Origin: Hortaea werneckii
Taxonomy: Eukaryota; Ascomycota; Dothideomycetes; Mycosphaerellales; Teratosphaeriaceae
Assembly: GCA_037044905.1 (NCBI GenBank)
Contig: JBAOKB010000144.1
Coordinates: 558,001-622,000, forward strand
Reading direction: 5' to 3'
Length of the DNA: 64,000 nucleotides
Under the pieces are notes generated by a model that was given only the letters and a program-made list of their open reading frames with translations, did no database searches and had not been told where the DNA came from. This document shows, piece by piece, positions 55,359 through 64,000 of this stretch (positions are counted from its first letter, which is position 1; the number at the start of each line of letters is the position of its first letter). The position numbers were made by a program, and so were the translations under genes.

Positions 55359-57047
55359 ATGAAGCTCTTTAACGGCCTATCTTGGGCTGCCATAGCTTTA
55401 ATCGCGACCAGCCCAACTCATGCTCACCCTCCATCCGCAGGCCGCAGCAATGCTGTTCGTCTAGACATTCCGGACACTGCGTTAGGCGCCTCCATAGCAC
55501 ACAGCAATTCGTTTGCTTCATTCTCCATCGATCCAGCTTTCTGGGTCGAGTTCTTCGGCAATGCCAGTGACCCAAACGAACTCACTTTTCGCTTGCTAAA
55601 CCTCATTACCGAGCATGGCGGCCAACCTATCATTCGGCCGGGCGGCATCACTATGGACAGCATGATCTTTGACCCTTCTGCTGGGGATCCAGTGAGGACG
55701 ACAAGTCCTGATGGTGGCATCTATCGGACTACTGTTGGCCCTGCCTATTACGAAAGTTGGTCCAACTTCCCGAACGGTACAAAGTTCGTCTCGACTTTGA
55801 ACTTTGGCAATGACAGCTATGAAATTGCTCGAGACATGGCAGTAGCGTCAGTCAAATACCAGCCCGATCTGGTGGAGTATTTTGAGCTTGGTAATGAGCC
55901 AACCAACTATGACGAAGCGCGTTGGAATGACAGCACCGCTGCTTATGTCGCCCAATGGAAGAACTGGACTTCTTCGATCGATGCAGCCGTCAACGAGACT
56001 TTGGGAGCTGCTCGCGCAGCCGGCCTCGGCAGCGAGCGATGGTGGGCATCTTCTGCGACTACCGACAAGACTGGATTGAAAGTGCGCCCAGTCGACCTTA
56101 TCCCCGCGGGTGTAGACTCGGCAAACCAGGTGGCTGAATACAGCATTCATTCCTATCCGTTCTCCACTTGTGATCCAGAGCGAGCAGTTCTCGCCACGAC
56201 TGAGAACATTCTAAATCACACTGGCCTGGCCTTGTATGCTGACGAAGAGATCTATCCGTCCGCAAGGGCCGCTCTGGACGCGGGTAACCCATGGGTCATT
56301 GGGGAGTTCAATTCGATCTCCTGCTCCGGCAATCCTAACGTCTCTGATACTTTTGCACAAGCTCTCTGGGTTATCGACAGTCAGCTTATCTACGCTACCC
56401 GCAATGCTTCATCCTGCAATCTACACCAAGGTGCTACATTGGCTTTCCAGAGCGACAACCAAGTCAACACCGCTAGTGCCAATGGGTCACCCGGCTTCTC
56501 CACCTACGATATGCTCTACCCGCGAGATAGTGTTCTTCGCGGGGAGGCGAGAGTCTTACCCAGCTTCAGCGCTCAACTGTTCTTAGCCGAGGCCTTCTCC
56601 ACTGGAGGTACCAGGATTCAGAACCTGACTGTGCCTCCCGGAGTTGACCCTGACTACTTCGCTGCATATGCCTTCTACGACGATGATGTACTGAGCAAAT
56701 TGGCCATCGTCAATATGCACCCCTATTATGCCAACTCTACGCAAGACTTCTCCGCTAGTATCGATTTGTCGGAGCACATTCACAGCCCGAAGGGTTGGCA
56801 TGGCTGGCACGGTTGGCATGGTTGGCATGGTTGGGACAAGCATGAGGGTAAGCAGGAGGGCAAGCAGGAGGCCTATGCGAAGCGACTGACAGCGCCATAC
56901 ACGGACGAGACTGATGGGGCCAAGGTCACATGGGCAGGGCAGACGTTCATTAACGGCACAGCAGACGGTGAAGTGCAAGAGGAACGGATTGGTAGAGACG
57001 GCGTCGTCCATGTTCGGGGCAGCGAAGCTCTCCTGATATTCCTATAG
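55359..57047 (+). CDS. Secreted GH79 beta-glucuronidase-like glycosidase
   Basis: Family 79 retaining glycosidase, acting on glucuronic-acid residues of arabinogalactan or related glycans. Single exon, 562 residues. The signal peptide MKLFNGLSWAAIALIATSPTHA is followed by the catalytic barrel. The acid/base is Glu180 in FELGNEPTNY and the nucleophile Glu316 in WVIGEFNS; IIRPGGITMDSMIF is another family block. At least nine N-glycosylation sequons. The C-terminal beta domain (FYDDDVLSKLAIVNMHPYY) is interrupted near residue 479 by five WHG/WDK nine-base units and two GKQE units, a His/Trp/Lys-rich loop not expected in the family. Neighbours are not carbohydrate genes. Confidence 0.9.
   Translation: MKLFNGLSWAAIALIATSPTHAHPPSAGRSNAVRLDIPDTALGASIAHSNSFASFSIDPAFWVEFFGNASDPNELTFRLLNLITEHGGQPIIRPGGITMDSMIFDPSAGDPVRTTSPDGGIYRTTVGPAYYESWSNFPNGTKFVSTLNFGNDSYEIARDMAVASVKYQPDLVEYFELGNEPTNYDEARWNDSTAAYVAQWKNWTSSIDAAVNETLGAARAAGLGSERWWASSATTDKTGLKVRPVDLIPAGVDSANQVAEYSIHSYPFSTCDPERAVLATTENILNHTGLALYADEEIYPSARAALDAGNPWVIGEFNSISCSGNPNVSDTFAQALWVIDSQLIYATRNASSCNLHQGATLAFQSDNQVNTASANGSPGFSTYDMLYPRDSVLRGEARVLPSFSAQLFLAEAFSTGGTRIQNLTVPPGVDPDYFAAYAFYDDDVLSKLAIVNMHPYYANSTQDFSASIDLSEHIHSPKGWHGWHGWHGWHGWDKHEGKQEGKQEAYAKRLTAPYTDETDGAKVTWAGQTFINGTADGEVQEERIGRDGVVHVRGSEALLIFL
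56793..56837 (+). repeat. Five nine-base coding repeats (Gly-Trp-His)
   Basis: Units read GGT/GGC-TGG-CAT/CAC, the last ending GAC, inside the C-terminal domain of the GH79 gene. Third-position differences between units show some age. Confidence 0.9.
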
Positions 57048-57302
57048 AGATCTTCCTATAGAGAGTCACGACGTAGCATGAAAGTTTGTCCCATCCACCT
57101 CCAGGTATCTGCCGCAGCGCATCAGTCAAGAACTTCGCTCATAGCAGGTAAGCATGGGATTGTATGTGATTTTCACTCGGCAATGAAATAGCCTCACTAT
57201 GGGATTTTCATCTCTGTAATTGTTGAAGGAAGCAGTTCTTGACTGGACGAAGACATTTGCGACATTTGCAAAAAGCTACTGTAAGTACGCTTAAGATGTA
57301 AT

Positions 57303-58945
57303 CTACAACATGGCCTTGGGGAAGTTCTTCATGGCTTGCCTTACACCAAGGTCGGCCAGAATCTCTTCAGTGCCACCAAGGATCGCATCAAACTTGTAAG
57401 TCCTGTGCCACATCTCTACTACTTTACCCATCCCTCCTTGCGTCAGTCCTCTGCCGCCAAAGATATTTGTCGCTTCATCGGCGATCTCATGCGCGCATCT
57501 CGTCGCGAAGCTCTTCAGTAGGCCGATAGGCCCGCCAAGTTGCTTTGATTGTTCTTCGTATGAGAGCTGGTTCATCTGATGGGTGATCTGTTCAAGCCAA
57601 GCTTGACAAGATTCAGTGAGCGAGATCATGCGGGCCAGCTTTTGACGTATGGCTGGCTGAGTGATGAGAGGCTTGCCGAAGACAATGCGTTGGTTGCACC
57701 ACTTCAAGCACTCCTCAAGAACGGTACGGTTCCATCGGGTGGTAGCGCATACCATCATCCAGCGTTCCTGCGAATCTATTAGCTTGAGAACGTAACGCGG
57801 CAATGGAGAGGGAGGCATACGTGGTTGAAATTGCTCATGATGACAATGAAGCCCTTGTCCTCCTGGCCAAGCAACCAGTTCTTGGGCGCTTTGGCATTGT
57901 TGAACTCGATGTAAGCAGTCGCTGCAGTGGTGGAGTACGAGGTTTTGATAGGCTTGACTTCGATCTCTTCCGACTTTGGCACAAGAATGACCGAGAATCC
58001 TTTCTTGGTCTTGCAACCGACAACGAAGTAGTCGGAGAACATGCCGTTCGTTATCCATTTCTTCGTTCCGTTGATGATCCAGTGCTCTCCATCGTCACTT
58101 AGCTCGGCAGTCGTCTTGAGACCGGCGACGTCTGATCCAGCGAATGCTTCGGTGATAGCGAGACACATCTTCTTTTGTCCCGAGAGCACTTCTTGCGTCA
58201 CGCGCTCTTTCAGCTCCTCATTGTTGCACCAGTTTCGGACGGCCGTGAGGGAGATGGTCATGCCTGCCATGTTGCCGTCTTGAAAGCCTCTTGAATTGTG
58301 GCGCGACAGCTCTTGACCCATAACCAGATCGTGGAAATAATCGAAGTCTTTGCCATCCATTACATCGAGCAGCCTCTTACCATGCAAATGCTTGCCAGGT
58401 CCTAATCTCATACCGAGCACGCCGTTGTTCGCCATCTTGTCGATCAGCTCTTGAGAGATGTACGTCCCATCTTTCTCTTTCTGCTGAGCCTCAGGGGTTA
58501 CATGTTTCTCCACAAATACTCTCATGGCCTTCTGCAACCGTCTGTGACTGTCATTGTAATATGGACTCTTGTACTGCGGGCTTAGCCACAGCGGTTCAGC
58601 ATATGGGACTTGACTGAGATCGCCAGGCTGAGGATCGATGACTTCGGGCTTCTCGCCGTCGACAGCACCAATGCAAAGGTCTGAGTATTGTTGCAATACT
58701 TCGTGGCGGTGAAGGTTGTAGAAAGCTTCAGTGGCGTCCTGACCAGCATACTGAAGAAGCACAACTAGGCCGCCTGGATGAGCGAGAGAGAATTCGGATA
58801 GGTCGTAAATCTTATGATCAACGATTACCCTACGTAAATCATGGTTAGAGTGTGCTCGTCTGCTAACAATACCGTGGGGTCTTTACCATAAGTCCTCTTC
58901 AGTAGTATGTTTTGCAACTTCTTGCCTGGTCAAAGGGGCCTTCAT
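57303..58945 (-). CDS. Cytochrome b5-fused acyl-CoA dehydrogenase
   Basis: Three exons: 58945-58887, 58829-57821 and 57767-57303, introns 57 and 53 bases; about 510 residues. Exon 1 and the start of exon 2 form a cytochrome b5 domain (VIVDHKIYDLSEF, heme ligands in AHPGG and in YNLHRHEVL). It is followed by an acyl-CoA dehydrogenase: MANNGVLGMRLGP, LAITEAFAGSDVAGLKTTA, INGTKKWITNGMFSDYFVV, MSNFNHERWMMVCATTR (spliced across intron 2) and IFGGRGLTQGGMG. The heme domain may pass electrons to or from the flavin in place of the usual ETF route; that is inference from the fusion, which is common in filamentous fungi. Likely peroxisomal or cytosolic: no presequence is visible, and the end (FPKAML) is at best a weak PTS1-like tail. 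Confidence 0.92.
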
Positions 58946-61052
58946 GGTGGGTGATAGTAGTGCAGATCTGTAGTGTATAAAGCAAAGTGATACTGTAAAG
59001 TAATACCTTGCAAGAATTGAATGAACTCCATCTCGAAGTGGTTGATGCAATCAAGGTATCCGGGACCGTAGCGCGAGGTCTCAGATGGACCGAGGCAATG
59101 TTTGGAAGCCGAGAAGCTGTCGATCACCGAGGCTTTAGCCAACCGGGAGCTTTCGATTACTATGGAGGCGGAGCAATGGAGGGTAAGAAACATAGCTTGA
59201 TCAATCCGACTACCATACCGGTCCATATACATTCAGTGACTATTTAAGCTGATCACTCCGTGACGAATCAGAAGATCCGGTCAAGGTATGCAAACTCAGT
59301 CACACGCTCTCCGTCCACGAAGACTACATGGAAAACCAGGCCGGCCACTATAGTAGGTCTTTTGTCGCTGCTCAGATTGTTGGAATATCTACCGCTCGCT
59401 GGCGTGTAAAACGAGGTCAAGTGATTCACGTAGGCGACCAGAATCTGGACATGATATCAAGACGCGAGATCAAATTTCGCTTAAGCCTCCGCCACAGTAT
59501 GTTTCGTGAATTCGGCTCGTTGCAGGCGCAGGCAAAACGGCGATAAATAGTCGAAGAATTCCACAAATTGCAATTCGTGAGGTTTCTGTGAGACAATGAA
59601 CCACCTGCAGAGATCGAAATGATAACGTTTCTCCGCCTCCTCAACTAGTCACAAGAAGAAATGATGACTCCATTTCGAGATGTGTACCGGACAAATCCAG
59701 TAGTCTAGCTAGCTGCTGCAAATAGAGCCGTCTTGAGTTCCTTGTGGCTTTGCATTGGCAGGCGCCGTGTTGATCATCTAAGATGAGTTCACTGTTTCCA
59801 TCCTCTACCAGCTACGTCAACCGTTGTGAGCCTTCTCTATTTAGTTCAAGTCGTCGCCTGCGCTGTACATCAGCACCGTCGTCTTGGTCTTGTGTAGTAT
59901 GCCACCTCCTAGGAGTCAGAGTTGGCTTGTGGTCCCATCCCTGAATGCTCCGATCCACACAAGACTAGGTTATTGTAGAGACTAATAAATACTTTGGCCG
60001 GTCCTTTCCCGCAGGCGTGGCACGGGAATCAAGTTAGGGCAAGCAGATGTGCTTTTTGCCGCAGGACGAAAACGAAAGTATCTTGCAAAGCTGGCAGAGA
60101 AAGGATGTCTTGTCATTTATGAAATGCAAGTCGAGCATTTTTCCGCTTGTTTGAGAAAGCAGCGTACATGTACGAGGAAGCGACATTGCAGTCCTCCCGC
60201 GTCAATCTAGAAGTACTTGAGGTTAATATGTAACATAGCGCCATTCGGCGGCTGTACGTGCTCTGGTTGCGTTCCGATCTGGCTTCCCCGCCGGAGTTCT
60301 GTGCTCGCACAAACCAATTCGGGCGTTAGGCTTCTGGGGGAGAAACCCTGCAATCGCTTGCGCCGTGCTAGGCGTGCTTGTTGGCACAAAACACGAATGT
60401 CATTTGTGGAACTTACCGTCGCGGCACAGCATCAACCGGCACGTTGGGCTCCATCGTCTCGGCTCCCATTCCAACCACGTTTTGAAACAGTTCGGCAACC
60501 ATTTAGCCTGTCTGTCCTAGAGGCCAAATCTACCACCTGACCGTACCGCTACTGCAGGAAATCAACCAGATCAACCAGATTGCCTGTTTCTAACCATTTG
60601 AAGTCGTGCTTTGGCGTGGCTCAGACCCTCACACTAGCACTTATTCAGCTCGTCCCGACCATCCAGATCCGCATGCTCGGGATGCCATTGACTTCGCCAC
60701 TAGGGGCGGATCCTGAAGTAGGAAAGTAGGGCTTTTTCGCCAGCTGCGGGAGGAGGTCACCTCACAGGTAATCAAAGTTCCGGTACCTCTTCCACGAAAG
60801 GGTAAGAAGCTTTTATAGTCGTCTGCACTTGCTACTCTTACATGTGGCCATGCCGATCATTCAGGATTGGAGCCTGACGCCAACACCTCACACCTTGCCG
60901 GGTTGTAATACTAAACCTTGACCTCCCTACAGTTAGAAGCATTCTTTCTATGCGCTCACTGAACCAGGACTCAGATGTTGTATGGGATCAAGTTCAACTC
61001 ACTGATGCCATCCTAGACTCTCACCACACAAAGGTATCCTTTAGTGAGCATC
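58946..61052. other. Long intergenic region without a supported gene
   Basis: About 2.1 kb. Frames at 59008-59247, 59328-59546 and 60217-60540 overlap counterparts on the other strand and carry no motifs. A fragment near 59268-59290 follows a splice-like TTTAAG, but I could not assemble a product. The last few hundred bases are the probable promoter of the receptor gene. Confidence 0.4.
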
Positions 61053-62299
61053 ATGGGAGTGTCTGGCTATGCATCGCCCGAGTCAGTCATCGGCGTCACG
61101 ATTACCTTCCTAACTATTGCTGTAATCGCGGTCGCTTTACGATTATGGACGCGCTTCTTCATAGTACGACATCCTGGGTTGGATGACCTCGTAAGTGAAA
61201 AAGAAGGAACGCTAGCATAGATAAGCCGCAATGGGTATTGACGCTTCGCTCTAGTTCATATCGGGCGCTGTCCTCTGTACCATAGGGCTGGCAATCTGCA
61301 CGTGTGTTGAGGTAAAGATCTCCATTGGAAGGCACATCTGGACACTTTCGCGGCAGGAGGGTATCGCTGGCAACAAAGCGCTGTATGCGTCTATCGCCAT
61401 TTACAACATCGGATTGCTATGCACCAAATGGTCCCTCCTCATTCAGTACCTACGGATCTTCCCTCAGAAAGCTTTCCGCGTCGCTTGCTACATAATGCTG
61501 GCCGTCTGTCTCATCTACGCCTCCTGGTGCTTTTGGAATGCGCTCTTCTTCTGCTCGCCGGTCAAAGCCTTTTGGGACCAGAGTATAGTCGCTGCAGGAA
61601 AAGGGACTTGTTTCGACCGGGAAGCCGTCTGGTTCGCAAACGCTGGGATCAACATTGTAACAGACTGCATTATCGCGGCGCTTCCTATCCCGATGTTGAA
61701 CAAACTCAACATCTCGAAGCGGCAAAAGATTGCGCTTATGGCTGTCTTTGCCCTGGGTGGCTTGTAAGTCAACGATCCTGTATACGCACTCTGTTCGCCT
61801 ACTAACTCGTAGCAGTACATGTATCATCTCGGTCTTACGTCTAGTCTCGGTGTATGCAGTCACCAACACCGACGACCCGACATATAACAATGGTCGAACG
61901 GCGCTCTGGAGCGCTCTCGAGATCAACATTGCCATAATATGCTCCTGCATTCCAACACTCAAGTCTTTCGCAACTCGATTCTTCCCGAGAATCTTCTCGA
62001 CCCATGCGCAATCACAGGGCACACCACCGTATGGTCAGAGCTATGGGAGCGGTAGAGCTCAGTACAGCGATCCGGGCAAGCGGCTACAAGGCAACTTTAG
62101 TGCTTTCCAGCGGCCCATCATCGGCCGCGGCAGCGACAACGCAGACATCCACCTCGACCAATTTGGTGAAGGTTCACGGCGCGACATCAAGGTCGTGACA
62201 GTTTTGGATCAGGAGGTGGAGGAGCGCTCTGGCGAAAGCAGCAGCACGCGTAATCTCGTGGACACGGAAAGTTTGAGACGGACCAGTGAAGAGCGGTAA
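61053..62299 (+). CDS. PTH11-like seven-transmembrane receptor (rhodopsin-fold, SAT5 type)
   Basis: Integral plasma-membrane protein of the large Pezizomycotina family related to Pth11. Exons 61053-61190, 61255-61763 and 61816-62299 with introns of 64 and 52 bases; about 376 residues. Seven spans can be traced, starting with VIGVTITFLTIAVIAVALRL and ending with EINIAIICSCIPTLKSF. The family's WTRFFIVRHPGLDDL after span 1, CFWNALFFCSPVKAFWD after span 4, and ALPIPML in span 5 are all present. The cytosolic tail of about 110 residues is Ser/Gly/Glu rich. There is no CFEM domain at the N-terminus, which is only about 12 residues. The ligand is unknown; relatives sense surfaces or take part in pathogenicity, which does not show this one does. 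Confidence 0.92.
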
Positions 62300-63532
62300 T
62301 TGTGTATGATACCCCCCAGACGACCTATAATGACCTGTTACTTCGACGACCGATGTGGACTGAATGAAAACTGCTCCTTCCTTTCCAATTCACAAGATTC
62401 GAAGATTTCGAAGATCGATTTCTTGCTGCCTACACGAAACCCCAGAGACCACGAGATGCCATATATGCAATGTTTGCTGAAGCTGGTAACCTCTCCGAAG
62501 CTCAGCTGTACACCAACGAAAAATCCATGCCGGGTAAGGGGAGATCAATGTACTTATAGCGATGAGTCTAGAGTACGATCCAATGCCACCGCCATCTCTA
62601 GGCTTGCTTTATTTTTTTATTTGTTATTTTCCAGCTTTCTCCGCTCGCAATACCGTTCACACATAATCTGCGCCCTCTGACCGTTCATTCATTCATTCAT
62701 TTAAATGCATGGGCCCCCTTTGCTCTACCCTCAACATGTGACAACAGAGGATCAGGGAGATTGGTACATAGGTATTCACTTCGTGTCTGAGGCACACCTG
62801 CTTATCTAAGCGTGGTCCGTGATGGCGCCATTCGAGTATCATAAAATTATCCTTCCTCGCCAGACCCAAACGTCTTCTCTTCTTCATACTTACCTTGTTG
62901 CGCTGTGGCAGCTCACGAATTGCCTACAGCTAGCAGAACCTCCTGCATTGCACAGCGCGGAGAGGAGCTGCTACGAGTCTCCTTCGGGGGCCTCGGCGGC
63001 GTAATTTTTGATGGTCTTCTATCGTCGCAATCGCGACTCACTTCTTTCATCAGTCTGTCTCAGGCCGTCAATGGCTGGGAGCTGGAGAAGGAATGAGCCT
63101 ACGCTGTCTTGACTTCTTGACCCTGTGCCTGTCATAGGGAGCGCTGGCCACTAAGGCTTTCAGCTATCGTACACGGCCACGCAAAGTGACGCCTCGCCCT
63201 TCTGGTTGCCATCAAACAGCTTGGATGGGCATCACGTAGCGTCCTGATGGCATGACACGGCGTCGCGTACCACTGCAAACATTGACAGCGATCACAGACG
63301 AGGGTGAGGACGAGGACGAGCCTTACGCGTCTGGGTCACCCGATACAACCATTGAAAGCCGGATGATAGGCCGGGCAGCTACTCTAACTTTCGTCACTGC
63401 ATGCCTTCCGCTGAAGTATGCCAGTCAGATACTCAACGCGTCAGCTGACACGAGAACATTCAGTACAGCTCACAGCAATCACAGGCTAGATTCTGCGTTG
63501 CAAACCAAATAAGCTTACCTTGCTCCGGCACC
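62300..63532. other. Intergenic, receptor 3' side
   Basis: No supported gene. An (ATTC)4 microsatellite lies near 62684-62700. Frames at 62300-62680 and 63252-63512 have no recognisable motif; the latter is acidic at its start and could be a small gene, but I cannot support it. Confidence 0.4.
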
Positions 63533-63907
63533 ATGGACTCCCACAGACGCGACTCTAAGCAGGCAGAAGCACTGGGAAGTGCACACGAGAAACCCGAGCA
63601 AGCACCTCAGAACTTCACAGACACCGCAGCTGATGACCCGAGTCTCCAAGCTGCAGATGCTAGTGAACCCAGCAAACGCCGCGCTTCTGTGCTACAGCGG
63701 CTGAAGCATCCACTGCACAAGGAGAAGAAAGATGCGGGCGAAGAGAAGAAGGAATCAATATCGGCCTCAGGGCCCTACATCTTCGCATTCGACCCAGATA
63801 CGGGGACTAGAAGGTTGATGAAGAATCCGCATTGGCCTGAGGAGGACTCGTGGAAGCGGGAGAAGGATAAGCCTACAGTGCCTGGCGGGGCCGGCTATGT
63901 GATATGA
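63533..63907 (+). CDS. Small hypothetical protein
   Basis: Single exon, 124 residues, ATG in a good context (CACCATGG). The N-terminal 80 residues are charged and probably disordered (RRASVLQRLKHPLHKEKKDA). The C-terminal 45 hold a compact, protein-like block rich in aromatics and prolines: GPYIFAFDPDTGTRRLMKNP, then HWPEEDSWK and PGGAGYVI at the stop. No family recognised and no membrane segment or signal peptide. The well-formed C-terminus and start context argue that the gene is real. Confidence 0.6.
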   Translation: MDSHRRDSKQAEALGSAHEKPEQAPQNFTDTAADDPSLQAADASEPSKRRASVLQRLKHPLHKEKKDAGEEKKESISASGPYIFAFDPDTGTRRLMKNPHWPEEDSWKREKDKPTVPGGAGYVI

Positions 63908-64000
63908 CAGACCGTAGTCTGATGCGACATGACATGAGTTATGCACTGCGATAAGGAGGTTTGCAGAGGTGCCTATGGTACTGTGCTCTGCTGCTACAGG

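Overview
The window is a gene-dense piece of a filamentous ascomycete (Pezizomycotina) nuclear genome. The genes carry short introns of roughly 45-150 bases with GTAAGT/GTATGT-type donors. The families are typical of the group: Het-C, a PTH11-like seven-helix receptor, a DUF3405 protein, PL3 pectate lyase, GH79 glycosidase and cytochrome b5-fused acyl-CoA dehydrogenase. Overall character fits a plant- or litter-associated mould, perhaps Dothideomycetes, but the class is inference. I saw no convincing tRNA, rRNA, CRISPR array or intact transposon.

Layout. 0-4 kb: sparse, with two damaged genes (a hypothetical gene whose frame slips, and a short-chain dehydrogenase with one in-frame TAG). 4.1-9.2 kb: a tricalbin (SMP + C2 tether), followed in the same frame by a 182-codon open extension beyond its TAG. 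10.4-16.8 kb: an oxysterol-binding protein, a CipB-like zinc-less MDR oxidoreductase and a DUF3405 membrane protein. 18-23.5 kb: a small disordered protein, a conserved coiled-coil membrane protein with an interrupted frame, and a secreted pectate lyase. 25.7-29.1 kb: a large protein with eight copies of an aromatic/His/Gly motif and an AT-hook-like tail, the most novel-looking gene here. 31-38 kb: an Rck2/Srk1-type kinase, MTC1 and an aldehyde dehydrogenase with long homopolymers after it. 38.9-47.9 kb: Het-C, a HAD hydrolase, a RING-like protein and adenine phosphoribosyltransferase. 49-59 kb: a loose group of acyl-CoA or catabolic enzymes (truncated CaiB/BaiF CoA-transferase, acyl-CoA dehydrogenase, metallo-beta-lactamase-fold hydrolase, cytochrome b5-acyl-CoA dehydrogenase) with a Ted1/Cdc1-like phosphoesterase and a GH79 enzyme among them. 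61-64 kb: a PTH11-like receptor and a small hypothetical protein.

How they fit together. Tricalbin, the oxysterol-binding protein and the Ted1-like phosphoesterase all belong to ER/plasma-membrane lipid and GPI-anchor biology, but they are scattered and probably unrelated in regulation. The pectate lyase and GH79 enzyme are secreted carbohydrate-active enzymes. The 49-59 kb enzymes could act on one CoA-activated substrate. Exon boundaries were set by eye from splice signals and frame continuity. Several genes show single-base frame slips or lone stop codons; these may be real decay or base-level assembly error, and the sequence alone cannot separate the two.
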